51,768 nt of DNA from Xanthobacter autotrophicus (GCF_030015065.1 NZ_JAIVFN010000015.1:1-51768); one strand, 5' to 3'. Numbered from the stretch's first letter, positions 33,261-42,889 are shown. Notes: generated from the sequence alone by a model not told the origin. Made by a program: numbers and translations.

Positions 33261-33788
33261 ATGTCCTTTTCCCACAGCGGCCGTTTCGGCGTGCGGCTCC
33301 TTCTTGCCGCGGCCCTCGCCGTGCCGGCCCTGCCGGTTCCCTTCGCCCTGGCCCAGCAGGCGGCGAAGCTGGCCGCAACCCATCTCCAGCTTGCCCGCGA
33401 CCTTGTGGCCGTGAACGGCGAAGCGCGCGCCTTCGACGGGATCATTCCCAACATCGTGGACGGCGCCGCCCTCTCCTTCGTCCAGACCAATCCCGACCTC
33501 GCCGGCCAGCTGCGCGAGGTCGCCATCCTGGTCCGGCCGGAGTTCGAGCAGCGCCGGTCCGAGATCATCGACATCCTCGCCACCGCCTATGCCAACCGCT
33601 TCTCCGAGGCCGAGCTGAAGGAGGCCATCGCCTTCTATCGCTCGCCCACCGGAGCCAAGCTGGTGCAGGACCGTCCGGCCATCGTGCAGGAGGCGGTGCA
33701 GGGCATCCAGGTGTGGGGCGCCCAGGTGAATGCCCAGGCGGTGGAGCGGGTGCGCGCGGAGATGCGCAAGCGCGGCGTCGATCTGTGA
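33261..33788 (+). CDS. DUF2059 family periplasmic protein
   Basis: A 175-residue protein with a signal peptide (RFGVRLLLAAALAVPALPVPFALAQQ) and a DUF2059 domain: IDILATAYANRFSEAELKEAIAFYRSPTGAKLVQDRP, an amphipathic helical motif with the FYxSPtGkK signature. Family function is unknown; it is usually periplasmic. CGGAGAGACCC is a good ribosome site before the ATG. It follows rpiA and ends at a strong terminator, supporting an rpiA operon. Confidence 0.9.
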   Translation: MSFSHSGRFGVRLLLAAALAVPALPVPFALAQQAAKLAATHLQLARDLVAVNGEARAFDGIIPNIVDGAALSFVQTNPDLAGQLREVAILVRPEFEQRRSEIIDILATAYANRFSEAELKEAIAFYRSPTGAKLVQDRPAIVQEAVQGIQVWGAQVNAQAVERVRAEMRKRGVDL

Positions 33789-33846
33789 GGCCCGCACCGG
33801 GCAACGCCTCCTTCGGGAGGCGGCCCGGCTCAGGCCGCGACGACCA

Positions 33847-33883
33847 GGGCTCCCGGCGCAACGGCGCTTCGGGGGCCTTTTTT
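33847..33883 (+). terminator. Rho-independent terminator of the rpiA-DUF2059 unit
   Basis: GGCTCCCG-GCGC (33848-33859) pairs with GCGC-TT-CGGGGGCC (33864-33877) around an AACG loop, then six T. A second stable hairpin with a TTCG tetraloop lies just upstream at 33797-33828. Confidence 0.82.
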
Positions 33884-33925
33884 CGCATGAACGCCCCCGA
33901 AAGGCGTGGCGCGGCTTGACCCGCG

Positions 33926-36115
33926 TCAGATGGCGTCGGTGCGGGCCTCCCGCGACCCCTGCGGCGCATCCGCGAGGGCCGCGAACAGGTTCTTGCGGTC
34001 GAGGTTGGGGCTGGAGTGCGGATCCACCAGGGTTCGCGTGTGCCACGCCGCGTCAAACCGCTCGTGCTGTGCCTTCAGCCGCTCCCGGTGGGCCTTGTTG
34101 CGCGAGCGCCCGCGCGAGGCCGATTCGTGATGGATCAGCAGCGCGAACGGCGTGGTCACCACCTCGTAGCCGGCGCGGCGGGCGCGCAGGCACAGGTCGA
34201 TGTCGTTGCAGTCCTCCTGGAACCGCTCCGCGTCCAGCGGGCCGATCTCGTCCCACACATCCCGGCGGATGAGCTGGCACGCGCCGGTGACCGCCGAGAC
34301 GTCCTGCCGCACCAGCAGCCGGCCCTCGGGACCGGGCGTGTCGGGCAAGGCGTGGGCGAACCAGTGGGAGGCGTAGCCGAACAGGCCGATGACAACGCCC
34401 GCATGCTGGATGGTGCGGTCGGGATAAAGCAGCTTCGCTCCCACGATGCCGACGCCGGGGCGCAGGGCCAGCGCCACCATCTCGTCGAGCCAGCCATCCT
34501 CGATCACCTCGATGTCGTTGTTGAGGAGCAGGATCAGCTCGCCGGTCGAGACCGCAACGCCGTTGTTGCAGATCCGCGGATAATTGAAGTCGCCGTCGTC
34601 CCGCACGATCTTCGTTTCGGGCCATGAGGCCGTGATCTCGGCGAACAGGGCGAAGGTCTCCGGCTCCACCGAGCCATTGTCCACGATGATGATCTCGAAG
34701 TTGCGGTAGCGCGTCTTCCCGACCAGCGAATCGAGCGCCATGCCCAGCAGGGATGCGCGATCGCGGGTCGGGATGACGATGGACACCTTGGGTGGCGCGG
34801 CGGGCAGGGGAAAGTCCGGCCGCAGGAAATGGGTGCCGGGCTCCGGCACCACCGTGACCGGCACGCCGAGCACGCCCGACAGCGCTTCGGCGGCGAGCCT
34901 CGCGGTTTCGGGCGCGACGAAGCCGGGCGCCCGCTCCGGGCCCGAGAAGGCGATGCGCGGCAGGTGCCGCACCGCGCCGGCGCCGATCTCCGCCACCGTG
35001 CGCAGGAGGAGGTGATAGATGGCGGCCGAGCCGAGGCGGGGGTCTATCCCGAGCCGGCGGGTCCGGCCGGCCCGCAGCACGGTGAGCGCGCCCATATAGG
35101 GCGAGGCTTCCAGCAGATGGCGGTTGAAGGCCGGCTTGAAGACCCCCGCGAGCGGCGTGCCCGACGCGTCGCAGACTTCCTCGTCGGTATAGAGCAAGTG
35201 GCAGTCGGGATGCGCCGCGAACGCCGCGCGGATCAGGGCCACGGCGTCCCGCGTGGGCCTGCCCTCCGTATCGAGCAGGCACACGAGGCCGTCCTCCGGC
35301 GCCTCGGCGGCGGCGAGGGCGGCCGCGAGCAGGCTGGCGTCGTCCGCGCCTGCCGACGGCACGATCCGGCCCGTATGGCCCACCGCTCCTTCCAGCGCGG
35401 CACCTTCGCGCGCCATGCGGTCGGGGCTCGCCGCGACGACCCAGGAGAAATTCCGATCCGTCTGCGCCTTCAGGGCCTCGGCGCAGCCGGCGATCCGGGC
35501 GAGCGGGCACCCGTCTCCCGCGGTGGACAGGAAGACGACGGCCGGCGCCGCTCCCGGGGCGGGGATCTCGGTGAAGTCCTCCACGAAGGCGGCGCGGAAG
35601 CGCTGGTATTGGACCCGCTTCAAGGGCAGGCGCGTCTGGGCGGTCTGGCCCACGGCCAAAAAGCTGAGGCCCAGATGGCGCGCCGCGCCCTCCGCCTGCC
35701 GCCAGCGGCTCCTGAGGCCCTTCAGTCCGCCTTCGGGCGTGGCGAAGGATCCGTTCCGGAAGGCATGGAGCTTCAGCAGCAGCCGCCCGGCGGGGAATTG
35801 CCCGCGTACCGGGTAGTAGCCCAGCCTCACCGCGCCGGAAGACACACCCTCTCCCGCGACGACGATCCGCGCGGTGCCGGCCGGCACTTCCGCCGCCACC
35901 GGCTCGTTCGCGTCCGCGGCGAAGGTAGCGAGGGGCGTGCCGCGCTTGTCCTCCATGCGCACCGCCAGCGGACCGGTGACACCCGAGGCGACCAGCACCA
36001 CCACCGCGCCCCCGGCGCCCGGCAGGCGCAGGATGAGGGGGGGAAGAAAGACCGCCGCGCCCGGCTCGGACTTGACGGCACGCAGGGGCCGCGGCGGGAT
36101 CACGTCGTTCAGCAT
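33926..36115 (-). CDS. Family 2 glycosyltransferase with tandem GT-A domains
   Basis: A 729-residue protein. Residues about 1-150 form a beta-rich domain without a clear match. Residues about 190-400 resemble a degenerate GT-A domain (CLLDTEGRPTRDAVALIRAAFAAHPDCHLLYTDEEV). Residues about 455-700 are a full GT2 domain: VSIVIPTRDRASLLGMALDSL, IIIVDNGS, LLLNNDIEVIEDGWLDEM, the DxD-like NND, and RFQEDCNDIDLCLRARRAGY. It likely adds sugars to a surface polysaccharide, such as O-antigen or capsule, but no polysaccharide cluster is nearby. It is alone and convergent with the DUF2059 gene. Confidence 0.88.
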   Translation of the reverse strand: MLNDVIPPRPLRAVKSEPGAAVFLPPLILRLPGAGGAVVVLVASGVTGPLAVRMEDKRGTPLATFAADANEPVAAEVPAGTARIVVAGEGVSSGAVRLGYYPVRGQFPAGRLLLKLHAFRNGSFATPEGGLKGLRSRWRQAEGAARHLGLSFLAVGQTAQTRLPLKRVQYQRFRAAFVEDFTEIPAPGAAPAVVFLSTAGDGCPLARIAGCAEALKAQTDRNFSWVVAASPDRMAREGAALEGAVGHTGRIVPSAGADDASLLAAALAAAEAPEDGLVCLLDTEGRPTRDAVALIRAAFAAHPDCHLLYTDEEVCDASGTPLAGVFKPAFNRHLLEASPYMGALTVLRAGRTRRLGIDPRLGSAAIYHLLLRTVAEIGAGAVRHLPRIAFSGPERAPGFVAPETARLAAEALSGVLGVPVTVVPEPGTHFLRPDFPLPAAPPKVSIVIPTRDRASLLGMALDSLVGKTRYRNFEIIIVDNGSVEPETFALFAEITASWPETKIVRDDGDFNYPRICNNGVAVSTGELILLLNNDIEVIEDGWLDEMVALALRPGVGIVGAKLLYPDRTIQHAGVVIGLFGYASHWFAHALPDTPGPEGRLLVRQDVSAVTGACQLIRRDVWDEIGPLDAERFQEDCNDIDLCLRARRAGYEVVTTPFALLIHHESASRGRSRNKAHRERLKAQHERFDAAWHTRTLVDPHSSPNLDRKNLFAALADAPQGSREARTDAI

Positions 36116-36278
36116 GGGATGCGGTCCCGCCCTTTCACGGCTTGTTTCGGCTCAAGTCGCCGCCCGACCTGTCCGGCCGTGGCGCCGGCCCATGGAGCAA
36201 GACCATGGCTTTCGCTTGACGGATGGGACCGCCGGCCGTTTTGTGGCGGCCGTTGCGCGGCGCGAAGGACGGATTGGA

Positions 36279-37646
36279 ATGTCACGGCGAGAAGTCGACC
36301 TGTTTGTCATCGGCGCGGGCTCGGGCGGAGTGCGCGCGGCGCGCATCGCGGCCCAGCACGGCGCCCGGGTGATGATGGCGGAGGAATACCGCGTCGGCGG
36401 CACCTGTGTCATCCGTGGCTGCGTGCCCAAGAAGCTGTTCGTGTATGCCGGCCGTTTCGCCCACGATATCGAGGACATGGCCGGCTTCGGCTGGCGCGTG
36501 ACCGAGCCGGAGTTCGACTGGCTCACCCTGGTCGCCAACAAGGACAAGGAGATCGCCCGCCTCGAGGGCATCTACCGCCGCAATGCGGAGAATGCCGGGG
36601 TGGAGGTGGTGGCCTCCCGCGCCGTGGTGGCGGGGCCGAACACGGTGCGCATCCTCGCCACCGGAGAGGAGATCGACGCCCGCTACATCCTCCTCGCCAC
36701 CGGCGCCCGGCCGGCGCTGGGCCCCGCCATCGAGGGCTGCGAGCTCGCCATCACCTCCAACGAGGCGTTCAACCTCACCCACTTCCCGAACCGCATCCTG
36801 GTGCAGGGCGCCGGCTATATCGCCGTGGAGTTCGCCGGCCTGTTCCGTGCGCTCGGCGCCGACGTGACCTTGGTCTATCGGGCCGACAAGGTGCTGCGCG
36901 GCTTCGACGGGGAGATCCGCGACCATCTGGAAGCCGAGATGACCCGGGTGGGGATCCATCTCGCGCCCGGGCGCACGCTCACCTCCATCGAGGTGATCAG
37001 CGGGGGCAAGCGGGTCACGCTGTCGGACGGCTCGGTGATCGAGGTGGACGACGTGATGCTCGCCCTCGGCCGCATCCCCAACACGAGCCATCTCGGCCTC
37101 GACGAGGCGGGGGTGAAGCTCGACGACGTGGGCGCCGTGGTGGTGGATGAAAAGGGCTGCACCAGCGTGCCCTCCATCTATGCGGTGGGCGACGTGACCA
37201 ACCGCATCAACCTCACCCCTGTCGCCATCCGCGAGGGGCATGCCTTCGCCGACACGGTGTTCGGCAACAAGCCGTGGACGGTGGACCACACCCTGGTGGC
37301 CACGGCCGTCTTCTCCGAGCCCGAGATCGGCACGGTCGGCCTGTCGGAGGAGGCGGCCCGCGCCCTCGGCCGGCCCATCGACATCTACAGCACGTCGTTC
37401 CGGCCGCTGAAGGCGACCCTCTCGGGGCGCGAGACGCGCACCTTCATGAAGCTGGTGGTGGACCAGGAGAGCGACGTGGTGCTCGGCTGTCACATCATGG
37501 GCGATGCGGCGTCCGAGGTGATCCAGCTCGCGGCGGTGGCGCTGGGGCTGAAGGCGAAGAAGGCGGATTTCGACCGGACCGTCGCCGTGCACCCCACGTC
37601 CGCGGAGGAACTGGTGACGCTGCGTACTCCGACGCGCAGCGTGTGA
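36279..37646 (+). CDS. gor: Glutathione-disulfide reductase
   Basis: A 455-residue FAD flavoenzyme reducing glutathione disulfide with NADPH. The FAD site GAGSGGVRAARIAA begins at residue 12; the redox-active disulfide is Cys43-Cys48 in GGTCVIRGCVPKKL; GAGYIAVEFAGLF is the NADPH-binding site; the C-terminal VHPTSAEELVT holds the active-site His-Glu pair of the neighbouring subunit. These distinguish it from lipoamide or mercuric reductase. ATG 36279 fits the family start; the frame is open further upstream but that is antisense to the glycosyltransferase gene. Confidence 0.96.
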   Translation: MSRREVDLFVIGAGSGGVRAARIAAQHGARVMMAEEYRVGGTCVIRGCVPKKLFVYAGRFAHDIEDMAGFGWRVTEPEFDWLTLVANKDKEIARLEGIYRRNAENAGVEVVASRAVVAGPNTVRILATGEEIDARYILLATGARPALGPAIEGCELAITSNEAFNLTHFPNRILVQGAGYIAVEFAGLFRALGADVTLVYRADKVLRGFDGEIRDHLEAEMTRVGIHLAPGRTLTSIEVISGGKRVTLSDGSVIEVDDVMLALGRIPNTSHLGLDEAGVKLDDVGAVVVDEKGCTSVPSIYAVGDVTNRINLTPVAIREGHAFADTVFGNKPWTVDHTLVATAVFSEPEIGTVGLSEEAARALGRPIDIYSTSFRPLKATLSGRETRTFMKLVVDQESDVVLGCHIMGDAASEVIQLAAVALGLKAKKADFDRTVAVHPTSAEELVTLRTPTRSV

Positions 37647-37741
37647 CCCGCTTGAGCGCGATGTGAACCGCCTCCCGCTCGAAGCACAGGCACGCGCCGA
37701 TCAGCTTGCATTTTATACTGTTCGGCGCGTGGCCTTCGGGG

Positions 37742-38590
37742 TCAGAGCCGGTTCAGCAGCTCGGCTTTCTTGGTGCTGAACTCCTGGTCGCTCAGGATGC
37801 CCTTGGCGTGGAGGTCGGCCAGCTTCTCGATGGCGGAGATGACCTCGTTCTGGGCCAATGGCGGCGGGGCGCTGCCATAGGTCTGCGGCTGCGGGGCGGT
37901 GTCGTAGACCGGAGCCTGAGGGGCGTAGGCCGGAGCCTGCGGCGCGCCGCTCACGATGGGCAGGTTGGAGACGAACACCGTGCCGTACTGGCTGGTGAAG
38001 GTGAGCGAGCCCGATCCGCCCTGCTGCTGGGAGAAGCCGCCGATCTGGTGGTCGAGGCTGTCATAGACCGTCACCTGGCCGTTGAGGTCGATGGCGAGGC
38101 GGTGGATCCCCGGGAAATAGGCATAGCGCACCGAATTTTGCGCGCCGGTGCTGGCGGGCTGGCCGAGTTCGGCCGGCCACCAATTGAAGCTGCCCGACGG
38201 GCCCGGCACGAACAGGCTGGGCTGGCTGCCGCCCATCCCGCCGCCGCTCGATTGCCATTGCCCGCTGCCGGAATAGCCGCCGCCCTGGTTCTGGGACTGG
38301 AAGCTGCCGGTCGTGGTCAGGCCGGGCTGGCTGGCGACGAGGTTGGACAACTCGCTGCACAGGCCATCGACGCGGCCCTTCAGGTAGTTGTTGAACATGT
38401 CCGAGACCATGGTCATCCCGCCCGCCATCCACTGGCCGGAGCCGCCAAATTCGGGATGGCTGAACTGGGCCATGGTGCCGTTGCCGGCAATGACCGAGAA
38501 CAGCATGGATGTCACCGCGTCCGGGCTGAACCCGGTGCGCTGGGAAATGGCGTTGATGGCCGCCTGGCCTTCGGGCGAAAGTTGAGGCAT
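37742..38590 (-). CDS. SHOCT-domain protein of unknown function
   Basis: A 282-residue protein without signal peptide. The N-terminal 80 residues are helical (LSPEGQAAINAISQRTGFSP). The centre is Gly/Ser/Gln-rich, then beta-type segments (VRYAYFPGIHRLAIDLNG, LTFTSQYGTVFVSNLP), then a Pro/Ala-rich linker. The last 33 residues match SHOCT (IEKLADLHAKGILSDQEFSTKKAELL), a short C-terminal oligomerisation motif. The ATG at 38590 follows GACAGGAGCCTC. Function unknown. Not linked to neighbours. Confidence 0.82.
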   Translation of the reverse strand: MPQLSPEGQAAINAISQRTGFSPDAVTSMLFSVIAGNGTMAQFSHPEFGGSGQWMAGGMTMVSDMFNNYLKGRVDGLCSELSNLVASQPGLTTTGSFQSQNQGGGYSGSGQWQSSGGGMGGSQPSLFVPGPSGSFNWWPAELGQPASTGAQNSVRYAYFPGIHRLAIDLNGQVTVYDSLDHQIGGFSQQQGGSGSLTFTSQYGTVFVSNLPIVSGAPQAPAYAPQAPVYDTAPQPQTYGSAPPPLAQNEVISAIEKLADLHAKGILSDQEFSTKKAELLNRL

Positions 38591-38760
38591 GAGGCTCCTG
38601 TCGTCGTTCGGACTGCGGGCGCGGGATCGCGCTAAACTGTAGGCGCAAGCATTTCTTCTACCACGGCTTGCGGACAGTTCGCCGACAGAATGCGAGGCAG
38701 GAGGGCAGGGCACCCATGCGCCCGGCCGGGGCGGGGTTGAGCGTCGGTCCGGGTCGCCGG

Positions 38761-40053
38761 CTACGGGTTGTGGGCGAACAGCCGGCCCTTTTCGGCCCAC
38801 AGCACGAACGCCAGCGCGATCGCGCTCAGAACCAGATAACCGAGGCTCAGTGGCAATACAGTACCGTCGAAAGCGTGGCCCACGAAGAAAGCGAGCATGG
38901 ACGCCATGAGCGTGGTGAAGCCTCCGATGAAGGAGGATGCGGTTCCCGCCACCGCGCCCAGCGGCTCCATGGCCATGGAGTTGAAATTCGGCACCGTGAG
39001 CGCGAACAGGAACTGTGCCGCCCCGACGAGGCCGCAGAACAGCAGCAGAGGAGGCTTGCCGCCGAAGGCGATGCTGGCGGCCACCATCATCGCGCCGACG
39101 GCGATGAAGCCGCAGATGCCGCCATGCGACAGTCGCCGCATCCCCACGCGCCGCACCAGCGACGCATTGGTGAAGGAGGCCACCGCCATGATGCCGGCCA
39201 CCGCCGCGAATGCCACGGGGAACAGGTTTCCGAGCTGGTAGATGTCGGTCTGGAACACCTGGGACGCCGAGCCCACATAGGCCATCAGCGATCCCATCAT
39301 CAGGCCCATGGCCACTGCGTAGCCCGCCGAGCGCCGCGTGGTGAGGGTCAACACCACCGCCTTGCGGATGGCCCGGAACGAGAAGGGAATGCGGTATTCG
39401 GGATGCAGCGTTTCCGGCATGCGCAGGCTGAACCAGGCGAGCAGCACGAGCGCGAGGGCCAGCATGGCGATGAAGATCAGGTGCCAGGAGCCGAAGGCGA
39501 GGATGAGGCTGCCCAGCGCCGGCGCCAGGATGGGGACGGTGAGGAACACCATCATGGCCAGCGACATGATGCGCGCCATCTCGCGCCCCTCGAACCGGTC
39601 GCGCACGATGGCGATGGCGAGCACGCGCCCCGCCGCCGCCCCCACGCCCTGGATGAAGCGCGCCGCGATGAGCACCGTGAAGTCCCGTGTGAACAGGGCG
39701 AGCAGGGTGCCCGCGGCATAGATGGCGAGGCCGGCGAACAGGATGGGCCGGCGGCCCAGCACGTCGGAGACGGGGCCGTAGAGGAACTGCGCGGCGCCGA
39801 TGCCGAGCAGGTAGGCATAGACCATCACCTGCACGTCATTGGCGTTGGCGAGCGCGAAATCCGCGCGGATGGCGCCGAAGGCAGGCAGGAGATTGTCGAT
39901 GGAGAAGGCCGTCATGCCCATGAGCAGGGCGACGAGGGCGACAAACTCCACGAAGGCCGGACGCATGGGCGCCCTGGGCTTTCCACCGGCCGGCTCAGGC
40001 GCGAGGGGAACGGGTGCGGACCGCTGCGCTGCGGCGCGGTGGGGCTGGGACAT
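38761..40053 (-). CDS. Bcr/CflA-type multidrug efflux MFS transporter
   Basis: A 430-residue major facilitator with 12 predicted helices. IDNLLPAFGAIRADF (motif D1 of the Bcr/CflA group), GPVSDVLGRRPILFAGLAIY (motif A), RFIQGVGAAAGRVLAIAIVRD (motif B) and PILAPALGSLI (motif C) are all visible. This subfamily exports drugs such as bicyclomycin or chloramphenicol, or small metabolites, by proton antiport. The N-terminus of about 30 residues is hydrophilic and rich in Pro and Ala. The longer frame beyond 40053 is low-complexity and was rejected. Confidence 0.92.
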   Translation of the reverse strand: MSQPHRAAAQRSAPVPLAPEPAGGKPRAPMRPAFVEFVALVALLMGMTAFSIDNLLPAFGAIRADFALANANDVQVMVYAYLLGIGAAQFLYGPVSDVLGRRPILFAGLAIYAAGTLLALFTRDFTVLIAARFIQGVGAAAGRVLAIAIVRDRFEGREMARIMSLAMMVFLTVPILAPALGSLILAFGSWHLIFIAMLALALVLLAWFSLRMPETLHPEYRIPFSFRAIRKAVVLTLTTRRSAGYAVAMGLMMGSLMAYVGSASQVFQTDIYQLGNLFPVAFAAVAGIMAVASFTNASLVRRVGMRRLSHGGICGFIAVGAMMVAASIAFGGKPPLLLFCGLVGAAQFLFALTVPNFNSMAMEPLGAVAGTASSFIGGFTTLMASMLAFFVGHAFDGTVLPLSLGYLVLSAIALAFVLWAEKGRLFAHNP

Positions 40054-40148
40054 GACACGCTCGGGCGTTGGACGTGTCCCGCAACAGACACGGAAGTCAG
40101 GAGGGTCCGCGGAAGGGCCGGCAGCAGGCTGCGGGCGCGCGGGGAGCC

Positions 40149-40619
40149 TCACACATAGGCGATGGTGCGCCCCAAGAGAAGAGCCGCGACCCAGGCGAGG
40201 AGGGAGACGCCCGCCGTGATCCGCGCGCCCGCCGTGATCCTGCGCTCCCGCAGCGCCGGCCCGAAGGCGAGGTGGAAGACGGCGATATTGGCGAGTCCGA
40301 TGGCGATCAACGCGAGCTTGCCGAGAAACGCCGGGTTGCGCACCAGCGGACCGGCTTCGGCGGCGAACAGCACGATACCCGAGACCAGCTGGACCGCAAG
40401 CCCGAGGGCGGCGAGCGGAATGCCTGCCTGCATCACGAAGGGCGCCGCCCGCTTGCCCCGGAGCACGGCGATGTCGAACGTCGCCGAAGCGCCCACCAGC
40501 AGTGCCGCGCCAAGGACGTGGGCGAGATTCGCCGCCGGATAGAGCCACGGGCTGGCCCTCGCCGCCGCGCCGAGTGCCGAGCCCTCGATGGCCGCTGCGA
40601 TAGTGGTCACGGTTTCCAA
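40149..40619 (-). CDS. Small four-helix membrane protein, DUF6644-like
   Basis: A 156-residue integral membrane protein with four hydrophobic helices. NLAHVLGAALLVGASATFDIAVLRG near residue 30 and RNPAFLGKLALIAIGLANIAVFH resemble DUF6644/DUF2214-type proteins; the His could bind heme or copper. The start codon is TTG at 40619, or a GTG 9 bp further in. It follows the DUF6152 gene by 18 bp, and the two starts and stops sit in a 16-bp tandem duplication. Function unknown; a linked role with the DUF6152 protein is likely from context. Confidence 0.72.
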   Translation of the reverse strand: METVTTIAAAIEGSALGAAARASPWLYPAANLAHVLGAALLVGASATFDIAVLRGKRAAPFVMQAGIPLAALGLAVQLVSGIVLFAAEAGPLVRNPAFLGKLALIAIGLANIAVFHLAFGPALRERRITAGARITAGVSLLAWVAALLLGRTIAYV

Positions 40620-40649
40620 GGTTATCTCAGTTCAAGGTTATCTCAGTTC
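40618..40649 (-). repeat. 16-bp perfect tandem duplication at a gene junction
   Basis: AAGGTTATCTCAGTTC occurs at 40618-40633 and again at 40634-40649. The second copy covers the stop codon of the DUF6152 gene and the first abuts the TTG start of the downstream gene. Confidence 0.9.
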
Positions 40650-41057
40650 GATGGTCTTGCCGTCGACGGTGATGCGCTCGGCCCGCATCTCGTTGGGCGT
40701 GCGGGTCGAGGGATAGCCGTAGACGCTCACGGTGGTCCCCGGCTTCAGCATGTCGGCGGACAGCCCGCGCGCCTGCATGCGGGAAATGGGAGCAAGGGTG
40801 GCCTCCCAGGTTGCGCCCTCATGCTGCATGGAGAGGTGGGCATGCGGGTTCGCCCACTCCATGTGGATCACCGGCCCGGTCATGGTGAAGGCCTTGGCGG
40901 TATCGTAGCTGCCCCAGCCGTGATGGGCGGCCGCCGTCCCCGCCGAGATGAGAAGCGCGGCCAGGGCCATCGGTCCCAGCCGTCTTGGCCCGGTGCGCCG
41001 GACATCCGTGGACACGCCGGCGGACGGAAGGCGCGCCGGGGGCGGGTCGTTGGGCAT
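40638..41057 (-). CDS. DUF6152 family exported protein
   Basis: A 139-residue protein with a signal peptide ([26 protein letters not shown]) and a small beta domain: [30 protein letters not shown]-type turn, [24 protein letters not shown] right after cleavage and WANPHAHL are characteristic of DUF6152; the N-terminal histidines may bind metal. GAAGGAGAGCCCC precedes ATG 41057. It is the first gene of a two-gene unit with the four-helix protein. Function unknown. Confidence 0.85.
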   Translation of the reverse strand: MPNDPPPARLPSAGVSTDVRRTGPRRLGPMALAALLISAGTAAAHHGWGSYDTAKAFTMTGPVIHMEWANPHAHLSMQHEGATWEATLAPISRMQARGLSADMLKPGTTVSVYGYPSTRTPNEMRAERITVDGKTIELR

Positions 41058-41370
41058 GGGGCTCTCCTTCGGCCACGGGGCTGTATCACGGAAAAGCCGG
41101 GCCAGCATGGGGGGATTCCGCAACGGAAAGAAGGCGGCGGCGCCGCCGGGCGGATCACATGCCCGTCACCGTGGTCGGTCACCGCCGTCCGCCGCGGGCG
41201 TCTGCTGCCCTTGGCGTCATGGATGGAAGCGGCTTTTGCGGCGCGTCCTTTCGGCGCGGCGCGGGTTCGTGTATAAGCCCGCCTTCCGGCCCCGCGAACA
41301 CAAGAGGAACGTGAGGGTTGGACCCGGCGCCGGACGAGCCGGCCCGGTTTATGAGAACATGGAGAGTGAA
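41058..41370. other. Divergent intergenic region upstream of DAHP synthase
   Basis: About 310 bp between the DUF6152 and aroF genes. No promoter consensus or attenuator leader is visible; I looked for a Phe/Trp/Tyr-rich leader peptide and saw none. Confidence 0.4.
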
Positions 41371-42807
41371 ATGGTGACCCGCCCGCAATCCGCTCCTGTC
41401 CCTGGCGCCGAGGCTTCTCGCCGCGCCGAAGGCTGGCGTCCGGATAGCTGGCGATTTTATCCCGGCGTGCAGATGCCCGATTATCCGGACAAGGCAGAAC
41501 TCGCCGAGGTGGAAGCCAAGCTTGCCTCCTACCCGCCCCTCGTCTTCGCCGGCGAGGCGCGCCGCCTGAAGGCGGAGATCGCCAAGGTCGCCCGCGGCGA
41601 GGCCTTCCTGCTGCAGGGCGGCGACTGCGCCGAAAGCTTCGACGAGCATTCGGCCGACAACATCCGCGATTTCTTCCGCGTCTTCCTGCAGATGGCGGTG
41701 GTGCTCACGTTCGCCGGCGGCTCGCCGGTGGTGAAGGTGGGCCGCATCGCCGGCCAGTTCGCCAAGCCCCGGTCCTCGGATACCGAGACCGAGAACGGCG
41801 TGACCCTGCCCAGCTACCGCGGCGACATCGTCAACGACATCGCCTTCACCGCGGCGGCCCGCGTGCCGGATCCACGCCGGCAGATCGAGGCGTACCGCCA
41901 GTCGGCGGCCACCCTCAACCTGCTCCGCGCCTTCGCCAACGGCGGCTATGCCAACCTTGAGAACGCCCACCAGTGGATGCTGGGCTTCGTGAAGGACAGC
42001 CCGCAGTCCTCCCGCTACCAGGAACTGGCGAACCGCATCACCGAGGCGCTCGACTTCATGCGCGCCTGCGGGATCAATCCGCAGAGCCACCCGGAAATGC
42101 GGACCACGGACTTCTTCACCAGCCACGAGGCGCTGCTGCTGGGCTACGAGCAGGCGCTGACCCGGGTGGATTCCACCTCCGGCGACTGGTACGCCACCTC
42201 CGGCCACCTGCTGTGGATCGGCGACCGCACCCGCCAGCCGGACCATGCGCATGTCGAGTATTTCCGCGGCATCCGCAACCCGATCGGCATCAAGTGCGGC
42301 CCCTCCATCACCGGGGACGGCCTCATCCGCCTGCTGGACATGCTGCAGCCCGACAACGAGCCGGGCCGCATCACCCTCATCTGCCGCTTCGGCGCCGACA
42401 AGGTGGGCGAATACCTGCCCGGCCTGATCCGCGCGGTGGAGAAGGAGGGGCGCGTGGTGGCGTGGTCGTGCGATCCCATGCACGGCAACACCATCAAGGC
42501 GGCGTCGGGCTACAAGACCCGGCCGTTCGAGCGCATCCAGTCGGAGATCCGCTCGTTCTTCGACATCCATGCGGCCGAGGGCACCTATGCCGGCGGGGTG
42601 CATCTGGAGATGACGGGCAAGAACGTCACCGAGTGCACCGGCGGCGCCCGCGCCATCTCCGACGAGGACCTGCGCGATCGCTACCACACCTATTGCGATC
42701 CGCGCCTCAACGCCGAGCAGGCCATCGAGACCGCCTTCCTGGTGGCCGAGCTGCTGAAGCGCGAGCGCCTCGCCCGCGGCCGCCCGGAGGTGGTGGCGGC
42801 GGAGTGA
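41371..42807 (+). CDS. aroF: Class II 3-deoxy-7-phosphoheptulonate (DAHP) synthase
   Basis: A 478-residue enzyme joining phosphoenolpyruvate and erythrose 4-phosphate, first step of the shikimate pathway. Class II (plant/mycobacterial type) motifs are visible: [18 protein letters not shown] with the metal-binding Cys, [34 protein letters not shown] with the ligand His, and [25 protein letters not shown] lies just before ATG 41371; ATG 41359 in frame lacks a ribosome site. A strong terminator follows. Single gene, not in an aro operon. Confidence 0.96.
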   Translation: MVTRPQSAPVPGAEASRRAEGWRPDSWRFYPGVQMPDYPDKAELAEVEAKLASYPPLVFAGEARRLKAEIAKVARGEAFLLQGGDCAESFDEHSADNIRDFFRVFLQMAVVLTFAGGSPVVKVGRIAGQFAKPRSSDTETENGVTLPSYRGDIVNDIAFTAAARVPDPRRQIEAYRQSAATLNLLRAFANGGYANLENAHQWMLGFVKDSPQSSRYQELANRITEALDFMRACGINPQSHPEMRTTDFFTSHEALLLGYEQALTRVDSTSGDWYATSGHLLWIGDRTRQPDHAHVEYFRGIRNPIGIKCGPSITGDGLIRLLDMLQPDNEPGRITLICRFGADKVGEYLPGLIRAVEKEGRVVAWSCDPMHGNTIKAASGYKTRPFERIQSEIRSFFDIHAAEGTYAGGVHLEMTGKNVTECTGGARAISDEDLRDRYHTYCDPRLNAEQAIETAFLVAELLKRERLARGRPEVVAAE

Positions 42808-42828
42808 TGCGGACCACGTGATCCATGG

Positions 42829-42861
42829 AAACGGCGGGCTTTGGCCCGCCGTTTTCGTTTT
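42829..42861. terminator. Rho-independent terminator after DAHP synthase
   Basis: AAACGGCGGGC (42829-42839) pairs with GCCCGCCGTTT (42844-42854) around TTTG, followed by TCGTTTT. It also lies just past the end of the convergent nucleotidyltransferase gene. Confidence 0.92.
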
Positions 42862-42889
42862 GGGCCCAGGCTGGGCAGCGAAGTGCGCC

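Noticed and set aside
34829-37150. A 773-residue open frame on the plus strand
   Set aside because: It is antisense to the glycosyltransferase and then out of frame with gor. No domain and no ribosome site.
41058-41370. An attenuator leader before DAHP synthase
   Set aside because: No aromatic-residue-rich leader peptide or terminator-antiterminator pair was found.
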